In this document: in pieces, positions 45,202-54,426 of the stretch
Layout: every line of letters starts with the position of its first letter
Position numbering within the stretch: position 1 is the stretch's first letter
NCBI GenBank assembly: GCA_021737565.1
Contig: JAIPDS010000002.1
Location: forward strand, 1 to 64,000
Length of the DNA: 64,000 bases
Reading direction: 5' to 3'
Source: Desulfobacteraceae bacterium
Lineage (GTDB): Bacteria > Desulfobacterota > Desulfobacteria > Desulfobacterales > Desulfosalsimonadaceae
Position numbers and translations under genes: made by a program
The notes under the pieces: model-generated
Told to the model about the DNA's origin: nothing
Seen by the model: the letters and a program-made list of their open reading frames with translations, nothing else
The model's database searches: none

Positions 45202-46089
45202 TCACTTTTCAGCAGCATAAAACTGCGAGCAAAGCATGCCTGCAAGCATGAGTCCTGCGCCCGCCCAACCCCTTGCGGGAAGCGTTTCCCCAAGTACGAG
45301 CATTCCGGCCATAACGGCAAATACGGTTTCGAGGCTCAGGATAATGGCTGCGTGTGCGGGCGGGGCTTTCTGCTGGGCCACGACCTGGAGTGTAAATCCT
45401 ATGCCCACGGAAAGCAGTCCTCCGTACAGTATGGGAACAGCCGCATCATATACGGCGGACCAGCTCGGGGTTTCCAGGAAAAATCCGGCCAAAAAGCTTA
45501 TCACCGAGCACACCCAGAACTGTATCACCGAAAGCTTCAGCACGTCTAACCTGGGCGCAAACCAGCCTATTACCAGAACGTGAAATGCGTACATAAAGGC
45601 GCATATAATGACAAGGATATCGCCTGTGCAGAAATAAAATCCCTTTTGAACTGTCAAAAGATAAAGCCCGGTTACTGATAAAACAGCGCCCGTCCATCCG
45701 CCGGCTCCGGGGCGCATGCCCCATATAAGCCCGAGCAGAGGCACAATTACCACGTATAAACCGGTAATAAAGCCGGCCTTTCCGGCCGTGGTATAAACAA
45801 GACCTATCTGCTGGAGAATGCTTCCGCCAAACAAAAATCCCCCCGCAAGCAGCCCGCCAAAAATCAGGAAAGAGGTTTTTTCCTGTTTTTTGACGATAAA
45901 AAGCCTGTAGCGGCTGAAAAAAAGCATGACCGGGCTAAGAAACATAGCGCCCAGGGCAAACCTGGTACCGGTGTACATGAACGGACCGATGTGCTCCATT
46001 CCCACCTTCTGGGCGACAAATGCCGACCCCCAGATCATGGCCGTAAGAAGCAGGAGAAGATCTCCTTTCAGATGTGTCCGGGAGGTCAT
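45202..46089 (-). CDS. EamA-family (DMT) transporter
   Basis: A 295-residue membrane protein with ten predicted helices in two EamA repeats (ALTAMIWGSAFVAQK in the first, ETVFAVMAGMLVLGE in the second). EamA carriers export or import amino acids and metabolites. It follows the two ABC permease genes by 3 bases, so it is the last gene of the methyltransferase/ABC operon and could export a product such as the demethylated amino acid. Substrate unknown. Confidence 0.85.
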   Translation of the reverse strand: MTSRTHLKGDLLLLLTAMIWGSAFVAQKVGMEHIGPFMYTGTRFALGAMFLSPVMLFFSRYRLFIVKKQEKTSFLIFGGLLAGGFLFGGSILQQIGLVYTTAGKAGFITGLYVVIVPLLGLIWGMRPGAGGWTGAVLSVTGLYLLTVQKGFYFCTGDILVIICAFMYAFHVLVIGWFAPRLDVLKLSVIQFWVCSVISFLAGFFLETPSWSAVYDAAVPILYGGLLSVGIGFTLQVVAQQKAPPAHAAIILSLETVFAVMAGMLVLGETLPARGWAGAGLMLAGMLCSQFYAAEK

Positions 46090-46092
46090 TTA

Positions 46093-46782
46093 TCAGGCAC
46101 TTTCTGCACTAAGATAGGCGTTTAAACGCCTTTCAATGCGCCGGAACAGCCACAGCACGCCGTATACTATTACAAGATAGAGTCCTGCAGCGAAAAGATA
46201 GGTTTCGTAGAAGGCGAAACTCCGGGTGGCGATTTCTCCGGCCACCCCGGTAATATCCATAACTGTTATTATTGATACAAGAGATGAAGCCTGCAAAAGG
46301 AAAATAACCTCGTTGGTATAAGAAGGCCATGCAATCCTGATGGCCCTGGGTATTATTATCCTGCGGTAAAGCAGCACCCCTGACATGCCGCAGGCGCGCG
46401 CGGCCTCGATCTCTCCGGATGGCACGCCCTGTATGCCGCCCCTGAAAATTTCGGTTGAATAGGCAGCCGTGTTTAATGTCAGGGATAAAACCGCGCAGAA
46501 CCAGGGGCTTTGAAAAAGGTGCCACAGGCCCACGGCCTGAAGCTGCTCCTGAAACTGACCGGAGCCGTAATATATCAAAAAGATCTGCACCAGCAGCGGG
46601 GTTCCGCGGAAATAAAAGGTAAAGGCATATACAGGGAGGGAAAGTATCTTTCCGGCCGAGACCCTTATTACCGACAGGGGGATGGCCATGCAGAATCCAA
46701 TGAAAACGCTAAGTGCTGTTATCTGTATGGTAACCCAGGAGGCATTCAGGAAGCGGGGAATACTTTCTATAATGATTTCCAT
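46093..46782 (-). CDS. Polar amino acid ABC transporter permease (second)
   Basis: A 229-residue HisM/GlnP-type permease with about five helices and the EAA loop (GEIEAARACGMSGVLLYRRIIIPRA). It forms the membrane channel with its neighbour. It starts 5 bases after the first permease ends. The EAA loop sequences in the two permeases are nearly the same, which suggests a heterodimer derived by duplication. Confidence 0.92.
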   Translation of the reverse strand: MEIIIESIPRFLNASWVTIQITALSVFIGFCMAIPLSVIRVSAGKILSLPVYAFTFYFRGTPLLVQIFLIYYGSGQFQEQLQAVGLWHLFQSPWFCAVLSLTLNTAAYSTEIFRGGIQGVPSGEIEAARACGMSGVLLYRRIIIPRAIRIAWPSYTNEVIFLLQASSLVSIITVMDITGVAGEIATRSFAFYETYLFAAGLYLVIVYGVLWLFRRIERRLNAYLSAESA

Positions 46783-46787
46783 GCCCT

Positions 46788-47477
46788 TTAAGCCCTCCTT
46801 ATTCCCCGTTCGGCACGTTTTTCAGCCCACTGCTGGACGATGTTCGAAATAATCGTGATGCCCAGGTAAATCAGGGATGCGGCCAGGAAAAAAGTAAAGG
46901 GCTTTCTTGTGTTTTTGGCAGCTATATCCGCGCTGCGCATCAGCTCTGGAAGCTGAATTACGGAAATAAGGGCCGTGGCCTTGATCAGAACCATCCAGAC
47001 ATTTCCAAGGCCGGGAAGGGCAAAGCGCATCATCTGGGGCAGCAGAATCCGCCGGAAAGTCAGGGGGCCGCTCATGCCGCAGGCGCGCGCAGCCTCGACC
47101 TGGCCCCTGGGCACGGCCAGGTAGGCCCCCCTGAAAACCTCGGTTGAAAACGCCCCGTAAATGAATCCTATGGTAAGCACTCCGGCAGCAAAGGGATTAA
47201 GCGAAATGTCTACAGGGTATCCCAAAGCAGCGGTTATGTCCTGGATCAGGGTGGGAAGGCCGTAATATACCAGCAAAATCAGAACCAGCTCGGGAATCCC
47301 GCGGATTACCGTGGTATATATATCTGCAAAAAAGCGCACCACCGGCGACGCCGACAGCTTGCAAAGCATCCCGATCAGCCCCAGAAAAATTGCTATAGCC
47401 ATGGAACTGACCCCCACATAGACAGTCAGCCTGGCACCCTGGAGCAAAAGAGGACCGTATCCTTCCAACCCTAACAA
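46788..47477 (-). CDS. Polar amino acid ABC transporter permease (first)
   Basis: A 229-residue HisQ/GltK-type permease with the EAA loop GQVEAARACGMSGPLTFRRILLPQM. It probably starts at a TTG at 47477 (AAAGG 8 bases upstream). It lies 58 bases after the binding-protein gene and is directly coupled to the second permease. Confidence 0.9.
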   Translation of the reverse strand: MLGLEGYGPLLLQGARLTVYVGVSSMAIAIFLGLIGMLCKLSASPVVRFFADIYTTVIRGIPELVLILLVYYGLPTLIQDITAALGYPVDISLNPFAAGVLTIGFIYGAFSTEVFRGAYLAVPRGQVEAARACGMSGPLTFRRILLPQMMRFALPGLGNVWMVLIKATALISVIQLPELMRSADIAAKNTRKPFTFFLAASLIYLGITIISNIVQQWAEKRAERGIRRA

Positions 47478-47535
47478 TGCAGAACCTTTTCCTGTTTATC
47501 GCCGCCCAATCCTTATACTGCCGGATGCTGTTTTA

Positions 47536-48315
47536 TCAGTCTCCGTAGACGTCGAAATCAAAATACTTGTCGTTTATTTTCTTGTATGTGCCATCTTTGC
47601 GGATCTGCTTTATAGCCTTGTTAAAAGCCTCGCGCAGCTCATCGTCTCCTTTTCTGACGGCAATGCCGATTCCTTCGCCGAACCATTGCTCATCCGTGTA
47701 GCCGGGGCCGACAAACTCGTAATCTTCTCCGGGCCCGGTATCAAGAAATCCCTCCTGGAGCACCACGGCATCCGCAAAAAGAAGATCCAGCCTGCCGGAG
47801 GTCATGTCCATGTTGGCCTCTTCCTGGGTGGCATAGGACCTTACATTCATAATATCCCCGAAGTTGTCGTTTATGAAATTGGCCGATACCGTGGCTCTCT
47901 GGACTCCCACGGTCTTTCCCTTCAATCCTTCTTTTGAAATCTCTATGTCATCATCCTTGTGCTTAACGAATCTTGCCGGGGTCTGGTAATATTTTTCAGT
48001 AAAGTCAACCCGTTTTTTGCGCTCCTCTGTTATGCTCATGGAAGCGATGATGGCATCGTATTTCTTGGCAAGAAGGGCCGGAATCATGCCCTCCCAGCTT
48101 TGGGTCACGAATTCGCATTCCATGCCGGCGGCCTCACACAGGGCTTCTGCTATGTCGATATCAAAGCCCTTCAGGTTGCCGTCCTTGTCCATGTAGTTAA
48201 AGGGAGGGTAGGCACCTTCGGTGCCGATCCTTACGACATCGTCTGCAACAGATGCCGTAGCTGAAAAAAGGATGCAGAAAACAAGCAACAGTAAAATGTG
48301 TAAATACCTTTTCAT
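47536..48315 (-). CDS. ABC transporter periplasmic amino acid-binding protein
   Basis: A 259-residue exported solute-binding protein. The signal peptide is followed by the SBP family 3 domain (RIGTEGAYPPFNYMDKDG and the FDIDIAEALCE helix). The ligand residues that hold alpha-amino and carboxylate groups (the DAIIASMSIT and RKKRVDFTEKYYQ region) resemble LAO/HisJ binding proteins. Because it lies next to MttB-family genes, a methylated amino acid ligand is possible. Confidence 0.9.
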   Translation of the reverse strand: MKRYLHILLLLVFCILFSATASVADDVVRIGTEGAYPPFNYMDKDGNLKGFDIDIAEALCEAAGMECEFVTQSWEGMIPALLAKKYDAIIASMSITEERKKRVDFTEKYYQTPARFVKHKDDDIEISKEGLKGKTVGVQRATVSANFINDNFGDIMNVRSYATQEEANMDMTSGRLDLLFADAVVLQEGFLDTGPGEDYEFVGPGYTDEQWFGEGIGIAVRKGDDELREAFNKAIKQIRKDGTYKKINDKYFDFDVYGD

Positions 48316-48369
48316 TTTTCCTCCAGATTCTTTGGGTTAAATTAACGGCGCTATCACTCCTGCTGTTTA

Positions 48370-49164
48370 TCAGAAAAACCGGGACAGAAACGCCCGACAG
48401 CGCTCTGATGCCGGTTTTTGGAAAATATAATCGGGAACCCCCTCGTCTTCTATTACGCCGCCGTGCAGGAAAACAACATGACTGGAGACCTCTTTTGCAA
48501 AACCCATCTCATGGGTGGCCATGATCATGGTGCGCCCCTCTTTTGCGATATCCTGAATCACCCGCAGCACTTCTCCCACCAGCTCGGGATCAAGCGCGGA
48601 GGTGGGCTCGTCGAAAAGCATAACATCCGGTTCCATGGCAAGTGCCCGGGCTATTGCGGCACGCTGTTTCTGTCCGCCAGAAAGATGGGCGGGATAATAA
48701 TGCGACCTGTCCGCAATCCCCACCTTTTCGAGGTAGGTCATTGCCTTTTGCCTGGCTTCTTTTTTAGGTGTTTTTAACACATGCACAGGCGCCTCGATTA
48801 CGTTTTCAAGCACCGTCATGTGCGACCAGAGGTTGAAATGCTGAAAGACCATTCCCAGCTTGGTACGGATCCGGTCCACCTGCCTGCGATCTGCTGGCAC
48901 TGTCTCTTTTCTGCGGTTTCTTGCAAGGCGGATATGCTCCTCGCCCACGTGAATCTCGCCGGAAGTGGGGATCTCAAGCAAATTGATACACCGCAGAAGT
49001 GTGCTTTTCCCGGAGCCCGAAGACCCTATAAGGGCTATCACGTCACCCTGGCGGGCAGTAAGCGATATCCCTTTTAAGACCTGGAGCCGGCCGAAATCCT
49101 TATACAGATCTTTTATCCTGACAGCGGAGGCCGGCAAGGTATAATTTTCCCCCGGATTGTTCAC
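48370..49164 (-). CDS. Polar amino acid ABC transporter ATPase
   Basis: A 264-residue HisP/GlnQ-type ATPase. Walker A is GSSGSGKST, the signature LSGGQKQR and Walker [13 protein letters not shown], with the His switch in MATHEMGFA. The long insert [19 protein letters not shown] is typical of HisP. I place the start at the GTG at 49164 (AAAGG about 10 bases upstream); a TTG at 49191 would add 9 residues but overlaps the tandem repeat and has no ribosome-binding site. Confidence 0.9.
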   Translation of the reverse strand: MNNPGENYTLPASAVRIKDLYKDFGRLQVLKGISLTARQGDVIALIGSSGSGKSTLLRCINLLEIPTSGEIHVGEEHIRLARNRRKETVPADRRQVDRIRTKLGMVFQHFNLWSHMTVLENVIEAPVHVLKTPKKEARQKAMTYLEKVGIADRSHYYPAHLSGGQKQRAAIARALAMEPDVMLFDEPTSALDPELVGEVLRVIQDIAKEGRTMIMATHEMGFAKEVSSHVVFLHGGVIEDEGVPDYIFQKPASERCRAFLSRFF

Positions 49165-49177
49165 AATACAGGCGCCT

Positions 49178-49215
49178 TTAGCTAAGTTCAAAAATTTTAG
49201 CTGCGTTCAAAAATA
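49178..49215. promoter_or_regulatory. Two abutting 19-bp direct repeats upstream of the ABC genes
   Basis: ttagctaagttcaaaaatt (49178-49196) is followed at once by ttagctgcgttcaaaaata (49197-49215), 16 of 19 identical. They lie 14-51 bases before the ABC ATPase start, in the gap after the methyltransferases. The spacing of two helical turns suits a regulator binding side by side. Confidence 0.5.
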
Positions 49216-49357
49216 AGGAGGCCCCCCTGTCATAACGATGTCATAACAAGCCCTAAACCTATAAAAGCCCCCGATCCGTGTCAAGAAGAAACAACCGGGA
49301 CCGGACCGGGGACGCCCTTAACTCATTAACTTATTGGCAACATACGGTCCCTTATCC

Positions 49358-50812
49358 TTATTCAGCCTCTTCAAGGATCCGGGTGATCCGGCTGCGCACT
49401 TCCTCCGGGATCCTTTCGGAGGGATCAGGCCGGCTGCTGATAAGGAATCGGGTCTTGTCCAGTATGCGCTGAGGCATGGAGGAAAAAACCGGGCCCGCGC
49501 TTTTGAGTTCTTCGGACAAATCCCCGGGGACTGCGGGATCATCGCCTGAAGGCGAAGGCTTTTTCCCGCTTTGTTTCGAGATTTTCCGGAAATCTCCTCC
49601 GGGACCTGCGGCCTGGATCTGCTTTCTGGCAAGGGTTTGTTCGTTTACTATCACCCCTTTTGCCATAAACCCGCTTTTTTCAATGATTTCGTCTGCAAGC
49701 ACGAGCTGAAAAACAGAGCCGCACATGCCCGACTCCAAAAACCCAACGTCATGGACCAGGCTGGGACCGCTTAGCATTGCTGAATGTATTGAAAGCGCAG
49801 ATTCAATTGCGGCCTGGGCGCCCATGGCCTTGGAATCGCTGCACCCGGCTGCTGAAAACACCGGAAATCCAAGGTACTCACCCATCTCTGTAAGACCTGC
49901 CTCAAGGCTTGGAAGCTCCGGTGCGCCGTAGGCAAACACAGCCTCCCTCATATCGAGTATGGACTGAGTTCCGCCTATTATTATGCAGGCCCCGGGATTA
50001 ATAGTTTGCGCGATAACCACTCCCATTATTGATTCTGCAAGGGTTACCGCAATGTGGGCAGCATGGGTGGCCGGAACCGTTCCGCCGCCTGTGCTTGCCG
50101 GGGCAAAAATCTGGGGGATGTTGTTTTCCGCGCAGTACATCACCTTGTCAATGGCGTTAAAATCCGAGAGCAACGGGGATATGGGCTCGTTGTAAAACAG
50201 ATAGTTCGGCTTGTGCTCAAATGCCTCGGTTCCGCCGGCCATAGCAATTCCTATCTTATGGATATCCCTGCAGTGCCGCCTGGAAAAGCACCAGGCAATC
50301 GGCGGCTTATCGGAATTTTGAATCATCTCGGCAAACTCGTAAAGCCCTTCCTTTCCCGCGGGCACATCGCTTACCAGCCCCAGGGACATGACAAAGCCTA
50401 TGGAGTCCAGAGCCCCGCAAAGGCCGGCCACCATTGCAGCATCCTGCCTGGTGTATTTCCTGCGCTCAAGCGTGAAGGGATCTATAAAATTGGGGCAGGT
50501 GGGGCCGGGACCGAAACTTGTGTATCCCTGCTCTATGCGCAGAGCCACCTCCCCGGTCCGGCTGTAGATGTTTGTTACCGGCGGCACCGAGGCAAGCGCC
50601 CTGTTTACAACATGGGAGGGTATATATACCCTTTCATTTCTAATCCTGCAGCCGTTTTGCTCCAAAAGCTCCCTGGCCCCGCTATGCTCCACCTTGACGC
50701 CCGTATGCTGAAGAATGGTAAGCACCTGGTTGAATATCAGCCGTTTCTGGCCCTCGGAGAGAAACGAGAACATTACATGCTGGTTTTCCGTAAGGTTGGT
50801 CCTTGTTCCCAT
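49358..50812 (-). CDS. MttB-family (trimethylamine-type) methyltransferase, atypical C-terminus
   Basis: A 484-residue corrinoid-dependent methyltransferase of the MttB superfamily, with no in-frame amber codon, so it is a non-pyrrolysine member like glycine-betaine methyltransferase MtgB. The TIM-barrel part has GPGPTCPNFID, the conserved ASTGGGTVPATHAAH and AAGCSDSKAMGAQAA. After GPGGDF the usual segment with HTLxxF and the terminal dR is missing and is replaced by a Lys/Ser/Pro-rich stretch. The last 35 residues (ILDKTRF onward) look like the normal end again. It starts 3 bases after the second MttB gene. Confidence 0.82.
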   Translation of the reverse strand: MGTRTNLTENQHVMFSFLSEGQKRLIFNQVLTILQHTGVKVEHSGARELLEQNGCRIRNERVYIPSHVVNRALASVPPVTNIYSRTGEVALRIEQGYTSFGPGPTCPNFIDPFTLERRKYTRQDAAMVAGLCGALDSIGFVMSLGLVSDVPAGKEGLYEFAEMIQNSDKPPIAWCFSRRHCRDIHKIGIAMAGGTEAFEHKPNYLFYNEPISPLLSDFNAIDKVMYCAENNIPQIFAPASTGGGTVPATHAAHIAVTLAESIMGVVIAQTINPGACIIIGGTQSILDMREAVFAYGAPELPSLEAGLTEMGEYLGFPVFSAAGCSDSKAMGAQAAIESALSIHSAMLSGPSLVHDVGFLESGMCGSVFQLVLADEIIEKSGFMAKGVIVNEQTLARKQIQAAGPGGDFRKISKQSGKKPSPSGDDPAVPGDLSEELKSAGPVFSSMPQRILDKTRFLISSRPDPSERIPEEVRSRITRILEEAE

Positions 50813-50815
50813 GAT

Positions 50816-52249
50816 TTATCCCTCCTTCTGCCGGGCATCTGCCAGGGCCCGGAGCTCTTCTGCGAGTTTGGGGTCAAAGGGTTCCGGCGCGTACTCTTTT
50901 AAAATTTTTTCCCGTTTTTCTGCAGCCCGGACTGCCATGGTTTTTTTGCCTGCCTCAGCCCAGTTCTGATACACTGCCCTGTCAACAAGCTCGGGCCTGA
51001 ACCATTCCTGCCAGTGCTCAAGGGTATGGTCCTGGGTAAGATATTCTCCCCCTGGTCCCACTTCTGCTATAAGACCAGTTGCCAGGTATTCTTCCTCGGT
51101 GCTTATGCCCTTTCCGATCTGGCCTATCATTCTTATTATCTCATCACACACCACCAGGCTGTCCGGGCAGAAACCGGTGCCTCCCCTTATAAGGCCGGAG
51201 CCGTAAATAAGGTCCGCCCCTGAAAGAAAGGCATAATACAGCCCCGATACCCAGTCCGTGCCCGCGTCCTGGTCTATGCTTTCGGAATCGGTAATGCCTG
51301 CAGGAGAAAACATGGCAAGGCCCAGCCACTTGGAAACATCCGTATTGGCAGCCGCGCTCAAACCGAGCTGCGGAGCTGAAAAGGCGGGAGCATCTCCCGA
51401 GAGCCCCGCCGCTGTTGTCACACCTCCCCTAATAAGCGGCATGCCTGGATTTTGAAGATAGGAAAGTACTGATACCAGCATGGTTTCCGCAAGAGTTAAA
51501 ACCAGGGTTCCTGGAATGCTTTCAGGGGCCGTGACCCCTGAGACCGCGTTAGAAGCGCACACGCAAGGGATTTTGTGCTCCGCGCAGAACAGGATCTTTT
51601 CAGCCTCGGTCTCAGACAGGGTCAGCGGGGAATCAATCCCGCAATAACAGGCAAAAAGCGGGCCGAGCTGAAATTCTTTTTTCCCGCCTGATACAACACA
51701 CATCATTTCCCACAGGGTTTGAAGCTCCTTTCTGCCGGAGACTCCCAGAAGAAGGGGCTTGCAGGAGCCTTCCAGCAGGGCGGAAACGCACTTAAGATCC
51801 CATGAATCATTTTTCCCGGTCCCGGTCTTTAGATGACCTGCAATAAAATCAATACCTGTAAGATAATCGGCAAGCAGGGCGGCGTTGCGAACCTGCTCAC
51901 AAGCCGTGCCGCCCAGGGTGCCGTTCTTTTGAGGGAAAACAGGCCCCGCGCCGAATGCCAGTTCATCCTTCTGTAGCCTGACAGATCTTTCCCCTGTCCT
52001 GCCGGCAAGGGCTATTTTCCCGGGGTGCTCCCGCAGCGCCCTTTCCACCAGCACGGCGGGTATGCGCACCAGGCTTTCCCCTGTCACCGCAGCCTCGCTG
52101 CCTGCAAACAGGTCCAGGGCTTTCTGACTTTTTACCAGGGCGCCGTCGCTTTCTATTATCCCCAGGGCGTCAAAATAGATTCTTTCTATCTCGTCTTCTG
52201 ACAGCACCCGGAATTTGGGCGTGGTCTGAACGATTTCCCGTATCTTCAT
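50816..52249 (-). CDS. MttB-family (trimethylamine-type) methyltransferase
   Basis: A 477-residue member of the MttB superfamily with the complete C-terminal signature (GPGGEYLTQDHTLEHWQEW and ELVDR). It has no amber codon, so pyrrolysine is not used, and the substrate may be a quaternary amine such as glycine betaine, proline betaine or carnitine. The ATG at 52249 has GGAGGGG; a longer start at 52264 is less likely. It heads the operon with the second MttB and the ABC transporter. No corrinoid protein or RamA activator gene lies nearby. Confidence 0.85.
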   Translation of the reverse strand: MKIREIVQTTPKFRVLSEDEIERIYFDALGIIESDGALVKSQKALDLFAGSEAAVTGESLVRIPAVLVERALREHPGKIALAGRTGERSVRLQKDELAFGAGPVFPQKNGTLGGTACEQVRNAALLADYLTGIDFIAGHLKTGTGKNDSWDLKCVSALLEGSCKPLLLGVSGRKELQTLWEMMCVVSGGKKEFQLGPLFACYCGIDSPLTLSETEAEKILFCAEHKIPCVCASNAVSGVTAPESIPGTLVLTLAETMLVSVLSYLQNPGMPLIRGGVTTAAGLSGDAPAFSAPQLGLSAAANTDVSKWLGLAMFSPAGITDSESIDQDAGTDWVSGLYYAFLSGADLIYGSGLIRGGTGFCPDSLVVCDEIIRMIGQIGKGISTEEEYLATGLIAEVGPGGEYLTQDHTLEHWQEWFRPELVDRAVYQNWAEAGKKTMAVRAAEKREKILKEYAPEPFDPKLAEELRALADARQKEG

Positions 52250-52300
52250 AAAACCCCTCCGCAAAGATGAAAATAAATCCTAATATAGAAACAGCACTGT

Positions 52301-52330
52301 AGTATATTAAACTTGGAAAAAATATATCAC
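52301..52330 (-). promoter_or_regulatory. Candidate promoter of the methyltransferase operon
   Basis: On the minus strand GTGATA (52325-52330) and TATACT (52301-52306) are separated by 18 bases, about 50 bases before the first MttB start. A 10-base palindrome acagcactgt (52291-52300) abuts the -10 and could be an operator. Confidence 0.45.
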
Positions 52331-52562
52331 TTCCCGAAACTGAAAAAAACTTTAATTAACTGCAGAAATGCAAGTCTTTAAACAGGGCATATCAAATTGA
52401 CCAATGATCGATTCCGCGGACGCAGCGGCAAAAACGCCCTGTAATGCGTGTCCACAAGCCTGCTGAAAACGGCTGCAAAAGTCCGGTACGATAAAGGGCG
52501 AACCGGTCTACTGTCATTTTAGGTAATTTTTAGTTAGTATAAATTTTTATTTTTAACTTTTA
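52331..52562. other. Middle part of the divergent mttB/tup intergenic region
   Basis: No gene or RNA was recognised. The central part (52380-52510) is GC-richer than its ends, and AT-rich DNA leads into the tup promoter. No MoeA/ModE-like operator could be identified by eye. Confidence 0.35.
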
Positions 52563-52592
52563 TTGACAAAAACAAACTTTTTCACCTATCTT
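52563..52592 (+). promoter_or_regulatory. Sigma-70 promoter of the tup operon
   Basis: A perfect TTGACA (52563-52568) and TATCTT (52587-52592) are 18 bases apart, 36 bases before the regulator ATG. The AAAGGAG site follows close to the start codon. Confidence 0.6.
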
Positions 52593-52627
52593 TTCTGATA
52601 TTTTTCCAAACGCCAAAGGAGCCTGAC

Positions 52628-53581
52628 ATGGGAAAACTGTTTTCAACCAAACAGGTGGCCGAGTACCTGGGTGTAAACGAAAAAATGGTCTACACCATGA
52701 TCGCGGAAAAGGGCCTGCCTGCCTCCAAGGCAACCGGCAAGTGGCTTTTCCCCAAGCACCTGGTGGACCAGTGGATAGAAGCCCACACTGTAAACCTTTC
52801 AGGTGCAGCCGGGCCGGTGCCTCATGCAGAGGAGTTGCTCATAATCGCGGGCAGCAACGACCCCCTGCTTGAACAAGCCATAGGAGTCTTCAACGGAACT
52901 CATGAAGACAGCCTGGCGGTGTTCGGCAACCTGGGTAGTCTGGGAGGGATCCGCGCGTTAAAGCAGGACCTGTGTCACGTCGCCTCCAGCCATCTGATGC
53001 AGGAAGACGGAAAAGACTATAATTTCGGAATACTTGAAAAGCACATGAGCCCTGCTCCTGCTGTAGTCAACTTATGCAGAAGGAAACAGGGCCTGATTGT
53101 TGCGGCAGGAAATCCAAAAGGCATAAACAGCACTGCGGACCTTGGCAGGAAGGGAATCCGTGTGACAAACAGAAAACTTGGAACCGGCACCAGGCAGCTT
53201 TTTGATATGGAACTTAAAAATGCCGGCATAAAAGGCACAGGCCTAGAAGGATACGAAAATGAGGTCCAAAGCCACATGGACGCCGCGCTTGAAGTACTGC
53301 ACGGCAGAGCAAACGCTGCCCCCGGCATACAGCCGGCAGCAGAGCGCCTGGGACTGGAGTTTGTGCCCTGGCGGTGGGAAAGATACGACCTTCTAATCCG
53401 CAAGGAGCGCTTTTTTGACAAGCCGGTGCAGCGCTTTCTCGGGATGCTGGGCGAGGATGCCTTCAGGAGACTGGCGGCCGGATACAAAGGATACGATGTT
53501 TCGGCAAGCGGAAAGATGGTCTTTGCCGGACAGGAGAAAACAGACACCAATAAAACACAGACCCGGGAGGAAATGAAATGA
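52628..53581 (+). CDS. One-component regulator: HTH (excisionase-type) with periplasmic-binding-like domain
   Basis: This 317-residue protein has an N-terminal excisionase/MerR-like HTH (about 1-55, STKQVAEYLGVNEKMVYTMI) and a C-terminal type 2 periplasmic-binding-like domain (about 65-300) that should bind a small ligand in the cytoplasm. The combination is known from molybdate/tungstate-responsive one-component regulators. It is directly coupled to tupA (ATGA overlap), so it very likely senses tungstate or molybdate and controls its own operon. Confidence 0.8.
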   Translation: MGKLFSTKQVAEYLGVNEKMVYTMIAEKGLPASKATGKWLFPKHLVDQWIEAHTVNLSGAAGPVPHAEELLIIAGSNDPLLEQAIGVFNGTHEDSLAVFGNLGSLGGIRALKQDLCHVASSHLMQEDGKDYNFGILEKHMSPAPAVVNLCRRKQGLIVAAGNPKGINSTADLGRKGIRVTNRKLGTGTRQLFDMELKNAGIKGTGLEGYENEVQSHMDAALEVLHGRANAAPGIQPAAERLGLEFVPWRWERYDLLIRKERFFDKPVQRFLGMLGEDAFRRLAAGYKGYDVSASGKMVFAGQEKTDTNKTQTREEMK

Positions 53582-54420
53582 AGTCTTTTATCCGTTTTCT
53601 TATGCCAATGGTTCTTGCAGCAGCAATATCGGCAGTTCCTTGCCTTCCTGCTGCAGCGGGCGACAATGCCAGGCTGCTCATGGCAACCACCACCAGCACC
53701 GACAATACAGGCCTTCTTGAATACCTGGAGCCTTATTTCGAAGAGGCAGCCGGCATTGACCTGCGCTGGACCGCCACGGGTACGGGAAAGGCCCTTGAAC
53801 TGGGCAGAAACTGCGATGCGGATGTTTTGCTGGTCCATGCTCCGCCTGCGGAAAAAGAATTCGTGAAAAACGGATACGGGAAAAACCGCACACAGATCAT
53901 GTACAACGATTTCGTAATCATAGGGCCCAAGTCCGATCCGGCAGGCATAAAAGGAAAATCGGTATTGGGGACGCTTTCTGCCATAAAAGAAAAAGGTGCA
54001 AAATTTGTAAGCAGGGGGGATGACTCGGGAACCCATAAAAAAGAGCTTTCCCTGTGGGAAAAAGCAGGCCTGCAGGTGCCTGAAAAACAGAACTGGTACA
54101 TCCAGACAGGCCAGGGCATGCTGCCGAGCATAAATATAGCCGAGGAGCGCTCCACTTACATAATGACCGACCGGGGTACATATATCAAGTACGCCCATGA
54201 AAGAGGCGGGAACCCGCCTCTTGAAATAATGGTTGAAGGCGACCCTGTACTGCGCAATCAGTATAGTGTAATCCAGGTAAATCCTGAAAACTGCCCCAAC
54301 GTAAATGCTGAGGCGGCGCGCAAATTTTCCCGCTGGATGGCCGGACAACAGGCCCAGGATTTGATAGGCGAATTCAAGCTCATGGGGAAAACCCTGTTTA
54401 TCCCGAATGCCAGGCAATAA
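53578..54420 (+). CDS. tupA: Tungstate ABC transporter binding protein
   Basis: A 280-residue exported binding protein. A signal peptide (about 25 residues) precedes the TupA motif LLMATTTSTDNTGLLEYLEP, where the TTTST segment holds the oxoanion. The pattern DADVLLVHAPPAEKEFV and GDDSGTHKKEL is diagnostic of TupA rather than ModA or WtpA. Tungstate is needed for tungsten enzymes such as aldehyde ferredoxin oxidoreductase or some formate dehydrogenases. It overlaps the regulator by 4 bases. Confidence 0.93.
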   Translation: MKSFIRFLMPMVLAAAISAVPCLPAAAGDNARLLMATTTSTDNTGLLEYLEPYFEEAAGIDLRWTATGTGKALELGRNCDADVLLVHAPPAEKEFVKNGYGKNRTQIMYNDFVIIGPKSDPAGIKGKSVLGTLSAIKEKGAKFVSRGDDSGTHKKELSLWEKAGLQVPEKQNWYIQTGQGMLPSINIAEERSTYIMTDRGTYIKYAHERGGNPPLEIMVEGDPVLRNQYSVIQVNPENCPNVNAEAARKFSRWMAGQQAQDLIGEFKLMGKTLFIPNARQ

Positions 54421-54426
54421 AGCCCA

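Noticed and set aside
49358-52249. Pyrrolysine-containing trimethylamine methyltransferase
   Set aside because: Both MttB-like genes run full length without an in-frame amber codon, so they belong to the non-pyrrolysine branch.
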